NCBI GenBank assembly: GCA_910578065.1
Contig: CAJTPB010000017.1
Span: 1 to 38,642, forward strand
DNA from: an uncultured Christensenella sp.
GTDB taxonomy: Bacteria; Bacillota; Clostridia; Christensenellales; Borkfalkiaceae
Direction of reading: 5' to 3'
DNA: 38,642 nt
The notes below the pieces were generated by a model, which saw only the letters and a program-made list of their open reading frames with translations, was not told the origin of the DNA and made no database searches. Shown here piece after piece: positions 14,619-24,307 of this stretch. Positions within the stretch are counted from its first letter, which is position 1. Each line of letters begins with the position of its first letter. The translations under genes were made by a program, and so were the position numbers.

Positions 14619-15581
14619 TTACATCGAAATCATTTGCAATGTTTCGTATAACTCGTAATTGAACTTCTTTTTCATGGAAACCGCTTCGATAATATCCATG
14701 TCGATAATTTCGTTGTTGCGGATTCCCACTACGCGGTTGCCTTGACCGTCTTTTAAAAGGCGAACGGCTTTGTTGCCGAACTGCGCGGCGAGCATTCTGT
14801 CTGCCATAGAAGGAGAGCCGCCCCGCTGAATGTGCCCGATATTGGTCGCGCGAACGGAATACGTCGTAACCTCTTGCAATTTCTTCGCAAATTCGTCCGC
14901 CGACATAACCCCTTCCGCCACTACGATAATATTGGAATGCTTTCCGTTCGCGCGGGAGCGGTTGATGCGCATAACGATATCGTCCATATCGAACGCGATT
15001 TCGGGCACGACGATGATTTCCGCCCCCGAAGTAATGCCCGCGTACAGCGCGATATCGCCGCAATGCCGCCCCATAACTTCCACAACGGAAATGCGCTCGT
15101 GCGAGTTCATCGTATCACGCAGTTTGTTGATGACTTCCAAGCAGGTATTTACCGCCGTATCGAAGCCGAGCGTATAATCGGTATACTCTAAATCGTTATC
15201 GATCGTGCCGGGGATCCCGATGGTGGGAATGCCGAAATTTTCCGTTAAGCACTTCGCGCCGCGGAAAGATCCGTCGCCGCCGATAACGACAAGCCCTTCG
15301 ATCCCTCGCTTTTCGAGAGTTGCGACAGCCTGTTTCTGCCCGTCTACCGTCAACATTTCAAGGCATCTTGCCGTGCGCAACTTTGTGCCGCCCCGCTGCA
15401 CGATATCCGATACGCTGCGCATTTCGAGCGGCATCATTTCGTCGTTGATCAGACCGGAATATCCTCTTTCAATCCCGTAAACTTCCATTCCGAAGTAAAT
15501 CGCCGTTCTAACAACTGCGCGGATCGCCGCATTCATTCCGGGCGCGTCGCCGCCGCTCGTCAGTAAGCCGATTCGTTTCAT
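14619..15581 (-). CDS. pfkA: ATP-dependent 6-phosphofructokinase
   Basis: 320 residues from the ATG at 15581 (GGAGG 8 to 12 bases upstream). Phosphorylates fructose 6-phosphate in glycolysis. TSGGDAPGMNAAIRA (8-22) binds ATP; GGDGSFRGA (101-109) has the glycine at 104 typical of the ATP-using rather than PPi-using branch; PGTIDND (124-130) holds catalytic Asp128. The length equals the classic Bacillus enzyme. It closes the murB-PHP-whiA-dnaE-pfkA run. Confidence 0.96.
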   Translation of the reverse strand: MKRIGLLTSGGDAPGMNAAIRAVVRTAIYFGMEVYGIERGYSGLINDEMMPLEMRSVSDIVQRGGTKLRTARCLEMLTVDGQKQAVATLEKRGIEGLVVIGGDGSFRGAKCLTENFGIPTIGIPGTIDNDLEYTDYTLGFDTAVNTCLEVINKLRDTMNSHERISVVEVMGRHCGDIALYAGITSGAEIIVVPEIAFDMDDIVMRINRSRANGKHSNIIVVAEGVMSADEFAKKLQEVTTYSVRATNIGHIQRGGSPSMADRMLAAQFGNKAVRLLKDGQGNRVVGIRNNEIIDMDIIEAVSMKKKFNYELYETLQMISM

Positions 15582-15611
15582 GTTTATGCCTCCGTATTTT
15601 CTATCCATATT

Positions 15612-15620
15612 ATTATATCA
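15612..15620 (-). promoter_or_regulatory. Extended -10 promoter of pfkA
   Basis: TGATATAAT on the minus strand about 30 bp before the pfkA ATG, without a good -35. It lies in the dnaE-pfkA gap, so pfkA can be transcribed separately. Confidence 0.6.
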
Positions 15621-15669
15621 AATATTTCCGAAAAAAGAAAGAAATTTTTCCCTTCTTTTTTATATTTTC

Positions 15670-18600
15670 TTAAACGAGTTTCACGCACGATTCGGGCAAG
15701 AAAGTTCGAAGTTCCGCCGCAAACGCGCGGTTTAAATTGACGGGGAATTCGTAACGCTTGCCGTCGTATAAAATCTTCGCCTTTAACGTTCCCGCATATC
15801 CCGTAAGCATTTCGATCAATTCGTCGAAATCCGCCCGATCCAATCCGCGCGCGTCGATCCACAGCGTCTGTTCTTTCTGTTCGGGAGCGGCGGCAGGCGC
15901 GTTAGCCTGTTCTTCCTGCCCCCCCTGCGCCGCAGGATCGCCCACTTCCGTCATATTGTCGAGCAGAATTACGGGAAGTTTATCGGGCGAAATATCTACC
16001 TTTCCGCTTAAACTTACCACGTTATCGATAGAAAGATACGGTTTGATCCGCTCATAAACCTTGGGGAACGCCACGCATTCCACGCTTCCGTACAAATCTT
16101 CCACCGTGATAAACGCCATAACCGATCCGTTTTTCGTGTTCAGCTTTTTCACGCCCGAAACGATCCCGCCCATCGTAGCGGGCTGACCGCTTTTTAACTG
16201 CTGATACGTTCTGTCTCCCGTCTCCTCGTCCTCTTCATAGTCGGAAAGCATGCCGCAATGAAAGGTGCAGTCGCGGAAGCGGGAAGCAAACCGCTCGAAC
16301 GGGTGCCCGCTTACATATACGCCCAAAACCGATTTTTCTTTGGAAAGCAAATCGGCGGAATCCCATTCGGGAATATCGGGAAATTCCGCTTTGGGCGCTT
16401 CGTCGGGGATAAAATCGCCGAACAGCGACATTTGGGCGCTCGCTTTCTGCTTTTCGATACCCTGCACGCGGTGCATCAGTTCTTCATAAACCGCTTCGCA
16501 CTGTGAACGCTTTATTCCCATCGAATCGAACGCGCCGCCGTAGATAAGCGCTTCTACCATTCTGCGGTTGACGTATTTGGTACAGCGCATTAAAAAGTCG
16601 GAAAAATCTTCAAATTTTCCGTTCTTTTCCCGCTCTTCGATCACGCTTTCCATACCCGCGACGCCCACGCCGCGCAGTGCGCACAGTCCGAAACGCACGC
16701 CGTTCCCCTGTACGGAGAAATATGCCTTAGAAAGGTTTACGTCGGGCGGAAGCACGGCGATATTCTTCTCTTTCATATATACGACGTATTTTGCGATTTC
16801 GTCGATATTGTTAATGCGGTTGTTTAAAACGCCCGCGAGAAATTCTTTGGGATAATACTTTTTCAGATACGCCGTTTGATAGGTAACGACGGCGTACGCC
16901 GCCGCATGCGATTTGTTGAACGCATAAGACGCGAAACTTTCCATCTGCGCGAACAGTTCCGCCGCAACGTCTGCGGGAATGCCGTGCGCGCCGCAGCCGG
17001 TTATGTTTCCGCCCTGTTCGATATCGCCCGAAATAAACTTATCCTTTTGCGCCATCAGTTCCGAACGGTGCTTTTTCGCCATAGCGCGCCGCACAAGATC
17101 CGCTTGCCCCAGCGAATAGCCCGCAAGATTTTGGAAAATCTGCATGACTTGCTCTTGATAAATGATAACGCCGTACGTCTTTTCGAGAATGGGCTTTAAC
17201 AGCGGCGTTAAATATTTGATATGTTCGGGATCCGATTTATTCTTTAAATAGTTGGGAATAAAGTCCATAGGCCCCGGGCGGTACAGCGATATGCCCGCGA
17301 TCAGATCTTCCAAACAGGTGGGTTGAAGCTGCTTCATAAACCGCTTCATGCCCCCTTGTTCCAACTGGAACACCGCATCGGTATCCCCTTCCGAAATCAG
17401 CTGATAGGCGAGCGCGTCGTTGCAGTCTTGCCCGAACTCGATATGCTTCCCCGTATTTTCGTAAATGTAGTCGCACGCCTTTTTAATATCGGTAAGCGTC
17501 GTCAACGCGAGGAAGTCCATTTTCAACATGCCGATGGATTCCACCTCTTTCATGTCGAACTGGGTGGTGATATCTTCCCCGTTGCGCGAAAGCGGCACGT
17601 TGTCCGCTATCTTCTTGCGACAGATAACGACGCCCGCCGCGTGCATTCCCGTTTGGCGGGGCATGCCTTCCAAACGCAGCCCCATGTCGATGACCCGTTT
17701 TAAGGTATCGTCCGATTCGTAAATGGAAATAAATTCGTTGTTGCGCTTGCCCTCTTGATCGGCAAGTTTTTTCAACGCTTCGTCGTGTTTATCGGGATCG
17801 TCTGCCGTTTCCGCCACCTTTTTGCGGCATTTTTCCAAATTCAACCCCAAAAGTTCGCGAATGGTTGACTTGCCGTCCATCAACTTGGTGATACGGTCCG
17901 TTTCCGCATACGGAACGCGCATAACGCGCCCTACGTCTTTGATGACCGCGCGGGAAGCAAGGGTGCCGAACGTAACAATCTGCGCAACGTTTTCGGGATG
18001 ATAACGCCTGCGCACGTATTCGATGGTTTCCGCTCTGCGCTCGGTACAAAAGTCCACGTCGAAATCGGGCATGGAAACGCGGTCGGGGTTCAAAAACCGC
18101 TCGAACAGCAAATCGTACCGCAGCGGGTCGACGTTGGTAATGCCGATAGAATACGCAACGATACTGCCTACGCCCGAACCGCGCCCCGGCCCTACCGGAA
18201 TGTCGTTTAGCCGCGACCAGTTAATGTAATCCCATACGATCAAAAAGTAGTCGGCAAACCCCATTTTTATAATAATTTCCAATTCGTATTCCGTGCGTTT
18301 TTTGATCTCTTCCGTGATCACGGGATACCGCCCTTTTAACCCTTCCCAAGTTAAGCGGGTAAGATATTCGGGCGAGGGCGTGCCGTCGTCCGCCGTATAT
18401 AGCGGAATCAGCGTTTTATCGTATACGGGCGAGCCGTTGTCCTTTAAGTCGAACGGCGTGTCCGTTTCCGAAATCTTATCCGCGATCACGCGGGTGTTGG
18501 AAATCGCGCGCGGAAGGTTGGGGAAGAGCGCCGCCATTTCATCCCCCGATTTTAAGTAAAATTCGTGCGTCTGCATTTTCATGCGGGTGGGATCGTCTAA

Positions 18601-19272
18601 CGTGCGCTTCATCTGAATGCACATTAACACGTCTTGCATTTCCCAATCCTCTTTGCGCAAATAGTGCACGTCGTTCGTGGCGACGAGTTCGATGCCCGTT
18701 TCTTCCGCAAGGCGGATCATCATGGGAAGAATGCGCTTTTGTTCGGGAATGCCGTGATCTTGAATTTCGAGATAAAAATCCTCCCCGAATATCCCTTTCA
18801 TTTCAAGGGCGAATTTTTTCGCTCCTTCGTAATCGTCCGCCATCAAAAGGCGGGGAATGCGCCCTGCCAAACATGCGGAAAGGCAAATCACCCCTTCCGA
18901 ATGCTCTTTTAAAACGTTATAATCGATGCGCGGGCGGTAATAATATCCGTCTACAAACGCGAGCGAATCGAGTTGAACAAGGTTGATATACCCCGTTTTA
19001 TTCTTCGCAAGCAAAATCAAGTGATCGGCAGACTGCGTTTCTTTAACAGTATAATCGTTCACCACGTAAAATTCGCAGCCGATAATATACTTTATCTTGT
19101 TGCGCTTGCACTCTTCCGCAAAATAAAGGGAAGCGTACATGTTTCCGTGGTCGGTAAGCGCAACCGTATCGATGCCGTTTTTTACGCAGTGTTCGATCAG
19201 TTCGTCTACCTTTACAGCCCCGTCGAGCAGGCTGTATTCGCTATGCAGATGTAAGTGTACGAAGTCCGTCAT
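15670..19272 (-). CDS. dnaE: DNA polymerase III subunit alpha (DnaE type)
   Basis: 1200 residues. Replicative or lagging-strand polymerase of the C family. The N-terminal PHP domain begins HLHLHSEYSLLDG (6-18); the active site has GPGRGSGVGS (361-370) and PDFDVDF (402-408) with the catalytic aspartates; a helix-hairpin-helix and an OB-fold follow near residues 850-1080. There is no internal exonuclease insert, so it is DnaE rather than PolC. The ATG lies one base after the whiA stop, suggesting coupled translation. Length is slightly above average (about 1150-1180). Confidence 0.97.
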   Translation of the reverse strand: MTDFVHLHLHSEYSLLDGAVKVDELIEHCVKNGIDTVALTDHGNMYASLYFAEECKRNKIKYIIGCEFYVVNDYTVKETQSADHLILLAKNKTGYINLVQLDSLAFVDGYYYRPRIDYNVLKEHSEGVICLSACLAGRIPRLLMADDYEGAKKFALEMKGIFGEDFYLEIQDHGIPEQKRILPMMIRLAEETGIELVATNDVHYLRKEDWEMQDVLMCIQMKRTLDDPTRMKMQTHEFYLKSGDEMAALFPNLPRAISNTRVIADKISETDTPFDLKDNGSPVYDKTLIPLYTADDGTPSPEYLTRLTWEGLKGRYPVITEEIKKRTEYELEIIIKMGFADYFLIVWDYINWSRLNDIPVGPGRGSGVGSIVAYSIGITNVDPLRYDLLFERFLNPDRVSMPDFDVDFCTERRAETIEYVRRRYHPENVAQIVTFGTLASRAVIKDVGRVMRVPYAETDRITKLMDGKSTIRELLGLNLEKCRKKVAETADDPDKHDEALKKLADQEGKRNNEFISIYESDDTLKRVIDMGLRLEGMPRQTGMHAAGVVICRKKIADNVPLSRNGEDITTQFDMKEVESIGMLKMDFLALTTLTDIKKACDYIYENTGKHIEFGQDCNDALAYQLISEGDTDAVFQLEQGGMKRFMKQLQPTCLEDLIAGISLYRPGPMDFIPNYLKNKSDPEHIKYLTPLLKPILEKTYGVIIYQEQVMQIFQNLAGYSLGQADLVRRAMAKKHRSELMAQKDKFISGDIEQGGNITGCGAHGIPADVAAELFAQMESFASYAFNKSHAAAYAVVTYQTAYLKKYYPKEFLAGVLNNRINNIDEIAKYVVYMKEKNIAVLPPDVNLSKAYFSVQGNGVRFGLCALRGVGVAGMESVIEEREKNGKFEDFSDFLMRCTKYVNRRMVEALIYGGAFDSMGIKRSQCEAVYEELMHRVQGIEKQKASAQMSLFGDFIPDEAPKAEFPDIPEWDSADLLSKEKSVLGVYVSGHPFERFASRFRDCTFHCGMLSDYEEDEETGDRTYQQLKSGQPATMGGIVSGVKKLNTKNGSVMAFITVEDLYGSVECVAFPKVYERIKPYLSIDNVVSLSGKVDISPDKLPVILLDNMTEVGDPAAQGGQEEQANAPAAAPEQKEQTLWIDARGLDRADFDELIEMLTGYAGTLKAKILYDGKRYEFPVNLNRAFAAELRTFLPESCVKLV

Positions 19273-19273
19273 A

Positions 19274-20188
19274 TTATTTTTCCAGTTGATTGTATATTTC
19301 CATCAGTTTTCTCATGCGGTGATTCAAACAGCTTTTCGATTCCCCCAACCGATCCCCCAGCGAGCGCAGCGATTCCATGGGATAGGCGAGGCGGGCGCGC
19401 GCCAAATCGCGCAATGGGCGATCGAGCGAATCCAGCCCGATTTGCTTTTCGATCTCTACGATCGCGAGCGTCTGTTCCGCGCTTGCCGCCGCGGTGCGGT
19501 CGGTATTTCCCACAAAACAGTTATTTACGCGGTTTTCTTGATTGCTTTCTTCCCGCGCGCCGCTTACCGCGTTCAGCCGCTTTAACGCGTTTTGCGCGCC
19601 GATCAGCGAAAAGAAATCGGAAAGTTCATCGCGGCTCTTTAAATAGACGACCGCGCGTTCCCCCCGCTTTACGAGTTTTGCAAGCAATTCAAACGAAGCG
19701 AGCAAAGCGCAAAAATCTTCCGCAAGCGAAACGGTGGGAAAAACGAATTCAAGGTGATACCCCGTTTTTCTGTTTCCGCCCGGAAGGGTGCAGCTTCCGC
19801 TGCCCAAAAACGCGCCCTCGATATAGGCGAGCGCACAGCAGTCTTTTGCCGAAAAGCGTTCGGGGATCCCCTCTGCGCCCGCGCCGATATCGCGCAAGAT
19901 GCGCTCCGCCCCCGCGCCGCCGTAAGTAAACGTAAGTTTATCGCGCGCGCGTTTAGGATCGGTCACCGCGCCTTTTAACTGCAACTGCGCGCCGTAAGCC
20001 CATTCGAACATCTGCACGAAGTATTCTGCAATTCGCTCGTTTTCGCTTACGAACGAAAAGGAATTTTCGCTTAAACTGCCGTTCGTACGCAAATAAGCGG
20101 CGCACTGCGCGATTTTGCAGCACGCGCTCTTAGGCGGAGCGGAAAGCAGCCCGCGCTTGATTTCCCAAGTAAAACTGCCCACAATCAC
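19274..20188 (-). CDS. whiA: WhiA, LAGLIDADG-related DNA-binding protein
   Basis: 304 residues. WhiA combines an inactive homing-endonuclease-like fold (ALAYIEGAFLGSGSC, about 117-131) with a C-terminal helix-turn-helix (about 250-300, PMESLRSLGDRLGESKSCLNHR). It acts in cell division or chromosome segregation in Bacillus and in sporulation in Streptomyces. The start is GTG at 20188, overlapping the PHP stop (GTGA). rapZ and yvcK, its usual upstream neighbours, are missing. Confidence 0.94.
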   Translation of the reverse strand: MIVGSFTWEIKRGLLSAPPKSACCKIAQCAAYLRTNGSLSENSFSFVSENERIAEYFVQMFEWAYGAQLQLKGAVTDPKRARDKLTFTYGGAGAERILRDIGAGAEGIPERFSAKDCCALAYIEGAFLGSGSCTLPGGNRKTGYHLEFVFPTVSLAEDFCALLASFELLAKLVKRGERAVVYLKSRDELSDFFSLIGAQNALKRLNAVSGAREESNQENRVNNCFVGNTDRTAAASAEQTLAIVEIEKQIGLDSLDRPLRDLARARLAYPMESLRSLGDRLGESKSCLNHRMRKLMEIYNQLEK

Positions 20189-20958
20189 CCTCTTTTTTGC
20201 TTAAACGCCGCAAAGCGGAAATCGGGCAGCCTGCCGTCGATATTATCGATGCGATCGAGCGGCAACCCCACGCGCACGATTTGTTCTTTTGCCAACGAAA
20301 CGTCTCCGATCCTATTTACCGAATGCGCATCCGAATCGAGCACGAAGCGCACCCCCGTCTGCGAAATGCGGAACAGTTCTTCATCGCTGAAATGCACCTT
20401 TTTACCGCTCAATTCCAAATACGTGCCGTGATCGGCGCACGCCTTGGCAACTTCCACCGCGTCGGCAAAGCACTGAAAATTGACGTGCGTCAACACGTCG
20501 ATCGGGTTGTTTTTTACCGTATTGATATACGCCTCCGTCGTTTCTTTGACGAGGGAGCGCGGAACGCTCTTTTTTTTGCGTTTGAAATAATTGCGCAAGC
20601 CGAAACGGAATAAATCGCCCATCGTTTGATAGCGCGTTATCAAATGAACGCCGCACAAAAACAAATCGAAATCGTCGTAATCGGAAGGTTCCAAATCGGT
20701 AAACCCCGATCTTCCGCGAATGTTGCACTCCATTCCGACGAGCACCCGCACCCCCGTTTTTTCTTCCGCTTCCGCGCACTCTCGCTTTAAAGAAGGCACC
20801 TGCCGCCTGCGCACGCCGAAAACGATATGCGAAAACCCGTGATCGGTAATGCCGATTTGCGCAAGCCCCAATTCTTTCGCCCGCGTTGCGTTTTCAAGAA
20901 CCGTTCCTTTGCCGTGCGAATAAGGCGTATGCGTATGATAATCTGCCGTAAGATTCAT
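20185..20958 (-). CDS. PHP-domain phosphoesterase
   Basis: 257 residues from the ATG at 20958 (GGAGAACGGA just before). Metal-dependent phosphoesterase of the PHP group: the first metal ligands are in DYHTHTPYSHG, then TDHGFSH, GMECNI, THVNFQCF and DSDAHS near the C-terminus. The family includes histidinol-phosphatase-like proteins. Its place between murB and whiA is common in Clostridia. The true substrate is unknown. Confidence 0.9.
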   Translation of the reverse strand: MNLTADYHTHTPYSHGKGTVLENATRAKELGLAQIGITDHGFSHIVFGVRRRQVPSLKRECAEAEEKTGVRVLVGMECNIRGRSGFTDLEPSDYDDFDLFLCGVHLITRYQTMGDLFRFGLRNYFKRKKKSVPRSLVKETTEAYINTVKNNPIDVLTHVNFQCFADAVEVAKACADHGTYLELSGKKVHFSDEELFRISQTGVRFVLDSDAHSVNRIGDVSLAKEQIVRVGLPLDRIDNIDGRLPDFRFAAFKQKRG

Positions 20959-20991
20959 TCCGTTCTCCGTTCCGAACTGCACGCTCGGATT

Positions 20992-21879
20992 TTACGGGAT
21001 CGGGCGGATCTCCTCCCGTAATAGTATTCCCGTTTTTCTATGTACCGTATCTTTTACAAACGCCGCAAGCCGCGATACGTCTGCAAAAGTTGCATTCTTT
21101 TCGTTGATAATAAAATTCGCGTGTTCTTCGGAAACGCGCGCGCCGCCGACAGCCGCGCCTTTTAACCCGCATTCTTCGATCAGTTTTCCCGCCGAAATTT
21201 CCTGCGGATTTACGAATACGCACCCCATGCTTCTGCCTTTGGGAAGGTGCGTCCGCTTATTTCGAAAATAACAGGTGTTGCGCGCAATCTGCTCTTCGCT
21301 TGCATACGCCGTTTTTAAATACACGCCTAGCACCGCAATTTTTTCTTGCAGAAAAATACTATTCTTTACGCCGAACGCGCACTCGCGCGCTTCCAGCGTT
21401 TTCAGCTTTCCCTTTTCCGCGGCGAACACCCGCACCGCAAGATCGGAAACGTGCCCTTCCGCAACGCCCGCGTTCATGGCGGCGGCGCCGCCCACCGACA
21501 TGGGAATGCCCGTAAACGGTTCTAACCCGCTTAACCCGCGCCCGCGGGCGAAACGGCACAATCTGCCGCCCGTTACCCCCGCGCCCGCGTAAATCACATT
21601 TTCTTCCGCATATAACGCGTTCAATAACTCGAAGCGGATTACGACCCCCTCGAAAAATCCGTCGGACGGAAGCACGTTCGCGCCTGCGCCCAAAAAGCAA
21701 TAGGGAATTTTTTCGCCCTCTAAATAGCATATCAATTCCGCCGCGCGTTCCGCGGAAGCGGGCGAAAGCGCGACAGCCGCAGTTCCGCCGCAGCCGATCG
21801 TCGTATGCGCCCGAAAGGAAAAATTCCGTTCGGCGGCGATATCGGAAAAACGCCCTGCGATTAAGTTAGCAAGTTCCAA
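20992..21879 (-). CDS. murB: UDP-N-acetylenolpyruvoylglucosamine reductase
   Basis: 295 residues. FAD-dependent enzyme that makes UDP-MurNAc for peptidoglycan. HTTIGCGGTAA (FAD-binding start), SGLEPFTGIPMSVGGAAAMN, GRSMGCVFVNP (with the catalytic serine/cysteine region) and a C-terminal EEHANFIIN are all present. The start is TTG at 21879 with AAAGGAG 7 bases upstream; no ATG fits. It heads the murB-PHP-whiA-dnaE run. Confidence 0.95.
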   Translation of the reverse strand: MELANLIAGRFSDIAAERNFSFRAHTTIGCGGTAAVALSPASAERAAELICYLEGEKIPYCFLGAGANVLPSDGFFEGVVIRFELLNALYAEENVIYAGAGVTGGRLCRFARGRGLSGLEPFTGIPMSVGGAAAMNAGVAEGHVSDLAVRVFAAEKGKLKTLEARECAFGVKNSIFLQEKIAVLGVYLKTAYASEEQIARNTCYFRNKRTHLPKGRSMGCVFVNPQEISAGKLIEECGLKGAAVGGARVSEEHANFIINEKNATFADVSRLAAFVKDTVHRKTGILLREEIRPIP

Positions 21880-21918
21880 AAATCTTCTCCTTTATTTTAC
21901 CACATATTACGGGTAAAC

Positions 21919-22842
21919 TCAAACGGTTTTCAAAAATTTCACAAGATTTTTTATTTCTCCCGCCCGCGCGTACGAAAGCAGCGTTTCCCGCTCTTCCGCC
22001 GCGGCGAACGCCCCCGCAAGATAATGCGTTCCGTCGCCTAAAAACTCGTTTTTTGCGCTTACGGGATACATTCCGATGGAAGTAAGTTCTTCTTGCGATT
22101 GCTCGGAAAGCAGTTCTTCGAGGAAAAAGCGGCATTCCCCGCCCTTTTCGGCGGACAGTAAGGAAATGTATTGGTATAAATCGCAAAATTCGGTCAGCGG
22201 TTTGAAATATACGGAAACGTTGCGGGAAGCAAAGCGGCACAAATCGCGCTGCGTTCCCAACAGATAGCGGTATTCCCCGTTTAAAAAGCGCACATAGGCT
22301 TCTTGCGAGGGGCACTCTGCCCCCTTTATTCCCGCAAGCGCCGCCGCGACTTGCGGCAAATTTTCACCCCCGCAGGAAATTGCCGTTTCTCCCGCCTGTG
22401 AAAAATCTTCCGTAAGCGAAAACAGCGCGTAACCGCCCCTGCACCAAGGATATGCGAAAAACTTCCCTTCCCGTTCTCCGCCGGAAAATTTTTGATTTAG
22501 CGGCAAACAGTTTTGCGCGATTTCTTCAAGCCCGAGCCCGAACGAGATCATATCGGGGCAATCCCCTTCGCGAAGCGCCGCTTTCGCGCCCTCTACCGTG
22601 TAGGCGCTTACCATATAATAGACGCCCGCCTTCTTTTTTTCGGCGCGGGAAGCGACCTTTTTTAAAAAAGCGGCACGCGAGCCTTTGCCCCCTTCGAACG
22701 TATCCACATTCCATACGCGTACGACGCATTTTTCCGCCGTCGCCTCTTCGCGCGGGTGCGGAAACAACGCCGTGCCCAGCAACACCGCCCCGCACAGCAG
22801 AAAACAAAATACGCCGATTAAGTGCTTTCGAATCTTTTTCAT
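21919..22842 (-). CDS. Exported solute-binding-like protein of unknown ligand
   Basis: 307 residues. It begins with a basic start and one hydrophobic helix (KHLIGVFCFLLCGAVLLGTA), an uncleaved anchor or signal peptide. The rest resembles family 1 extracellular solute-binding proteins: RVWNVDTFEGGKGSRAAFL (about 42-60) and PDMISFG (about 96-102) match the first lobe of that fold. It is shorter than normal binding proteins (about 400-450), and no ABC permease genes are adjacent. It may be a degenerate or repurposed lipoprotein-like component. It lies 39 bp upstream of murB on the same strand. Confidence 0.6.
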   Translation of the reverse strand: MKKIRKHLIGVFCFLLCGAVLLGTALFPHPREEATAEKCVVRVWNVDTFEGGKGSRAAFLKKVASRAEKKKAGVYYMVSAYTVEGAKAALREGDCPDMISFGLGLEEIAQNCLPLNQKFSGGEREGKFFAYPWCRGGYALFSLTEDFSQAGETAISCGGENLPQVAAALAGIKGAECPSQEAYVRFLNGEYRYLLGTQRDLCRFASRNVSVYFKPLTEFCDLYQYISLLSAEKGGECRFFLEELLSEQSQEELTSIGMYPVSAKNEFLGDGTHYLAGAFAAAEERETLLSYARAGEIKNLVKFLKTV

Positions 22843-22881
22843 ACCACTTATTGTATGAGCCGTCGGCGCCGAAAATCACAA

Positions 22882-22907
22882 GGGGACGCCCGTAAAAGAG
22901 CGTCCCC
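22882..22907. terminator. GC-rich hairpin between proA and the exported protein gene
   Basis: GGGGACGC/GCGTCCCC stem, with GCGTTTTT after it on plus. On minus the following bases are only weakly T-rich. Confidence 0.5.
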
Positions 22908-22967
22908 GCGTTTTTACCGTATCCCTTAACGAAGGCACGCGGTAAAAACTCTATTTGAAAGCGTAAG

Positions 22968-23017
22968 AAAAAAATCTTCCGCCGACAGAAACAGTTTCCG
23001 CAAGCGAAAGATTTTTA
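22968..23017 (-). terminator. Long hairpin terminator after proA
   Basis: On the minus strand AAAAATCTTTC pairs with GGAAGATTTTTTT around a 25-base loop region, ending in a T-run 13 bp after the proA stop. Confidence 0.6.
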
Positions 23018-23029
23018 TACGAAATTTAA

Positions 23030-24265
23030 TTATTTTCTGATTTGTCCGTTTCCGCGAATGCGGTATTGGTAAGAAGTCAACTCTCTAAGCCCCATGGGTC
23101 CGCGCGCGTGCAGTTTTTGGGTGGATATCCCCATTTCCGCGCCGAACCCGAATTCGAATCCGTCCGTAAAGCGGGTGGAAGCGTTTACGTACACGCACGC
23201 CGAATCGATTTCCCGCAAAAAACGTTCGGCATGTTCTTGATTTTCGGTAACGATTGCTTCGCTGTGCCCCGTCGAATGAGCGTTGATAAAGGGAATCGCT
23301 TCGCCGATATCCCGAACGATTTTCACGGAAATTTTCAAAGAAAGAAATTCCGTAAAAAAGTCCTCTTCCTCGGCAGGCGAAACGGCAGAGCAAATCGCTT
23401 GCGCCGCCGCATCCCCCACGACTTCCACGCCCGCGTTCTGCAATGCGGAAACGATCGTCGCAAGGTGTTTTTGCGCAAACGATTCGTCCAAAACAAGGCT
23501 TTCCGCCGCATTGCAAACGCTTGTGCGCTGTGTTTTGGCGTTCATTAAAATGGATAAAGCCTTTTCGGGCAGCGCGGAAGATTCCAAATAAATATGACAG
23601 TTTCCCGTGCCCGTTTCGATGACGGGAACGGTAGAATTTTCGAGCGCGCTTTGTATCAGCGCGGCGCTTCCGCGGGGGATCAAAACGTCTAAATACTTTT
23701 TCTGGCGCATAAATTCCCGCGCGCCCTCGCGCGAACAGTCTTCGATCAGCTGCACGAACTCGCAGGCAAAGCCCCCCTGCCGCCACGCTTCTTTCATCGC
23801 TTCGACGATCGCCGCATTGGAAAAATATGCGTCTTTGCTGCCCCGCAGAACGACGGCGTTTCCGCTTTTTAAGCACAATCCGATCGCGTCCGCCGTTACG
23901 TTGGGGCGCGCTTCGTAAATGATCCCCACTACGCCGAAGGGAACGCGCACGCGGGAAATATCCAACCCGTTTTCCGTTTGGTACCGTTCGAGCACTTCCC
24001 CCGCGGGGCAGGGAAGCGCGCACAGCTGAGTCAGTCCCTCGGCAATTTCCGCAATGCGGGAATCGCTTAAACGCAAACGGTCGATAAACTGCTCGCCGCG
24101 CGTGCAGGCGGAAATATCCTTTTCGTTCGCCTTTATAATCTCCTGCGCGCGCGAGCACAGCGCTTGGGCTGCAAGCGTAAGCATGCGGTTGCGGGCTTCT
24201 TCCGTTAAATTTGCGGCGGCGCAAGCGTTTTTTTTGGCGAGCGCGCACGTTTCGGCAACGGTCAT
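23030..24265 (-). CDS. proA: Glutamate-5-semialdehyde dehydrogenase
   Basis: 411 residues. Second step of proline synthesis, reducing gamma-glutamyl phosphate with NADPH. Aldehyde-dehydrogenase fold with VPFGVVGIIYEARPNVT (108-124), PVIETGTGNCHIYLE (214-228) and the catalytic Cys251 in TSVCNAAE. ATG at 24265 with AAGGAG upstream. Its usual partner proB is not adjacent. Confidence 0.96.
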   Translation of the reverse strand: MTVAETCALAKKNACAAANLTEEARNRMLTLAAQALCSRAQEIIKANEKDISACTRGEQFIDRLRLSDSRIAEIAEGLTQLCALPCPAGEVLERYQTENGLDISRVRVPFGVVGIIYEARPNVTADAIGLCLKSGNAVVLRGSKDAYFSNAAIVEAMKEAWRQGGFACEFVQLIEDCSREGAREFMRQKKYLDVLIPRGSAALIQSALENSTVPVIETGTGNCHIYLESSALPEKALSILMNAKTQRTSVCNAAESLVLDESFAQKHLATIVSALQNAGVEVVGDAAAQAICSAVSPAEEEDFFTEFLSLKISVKIVRDIGEAIPFINAHSTGHSEAIVTENQEHAERFLREIDSACVYVNASTRFTDGFEFGFGAEMGISTQKLHARGPMGLRELTSYQYRIRGNGQIRK

Positions 24266-24282
24266 AACTACTCCTTTTATCG

Positions 24283-24305
24283 AAAAAGTCCCCGAAGGGA
24301 CTTTC
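24283..24305 (-). terminator. Terminator after yebC
   Basis: AAAGTCCC/GGGGACTTTTT with a TTCG-type loop, 3 bp after the yebC stop and just before proA. Confidence 0.85.
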
Positions 24306-24307
24306 TG

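Noticed and set aside
23085..24248. A long minus-strand frame overlapping proA.
   Set aside because: It is a frame-shifted shadow rich in Arg and Gly. proA has all catalytic motifs and a proper start.
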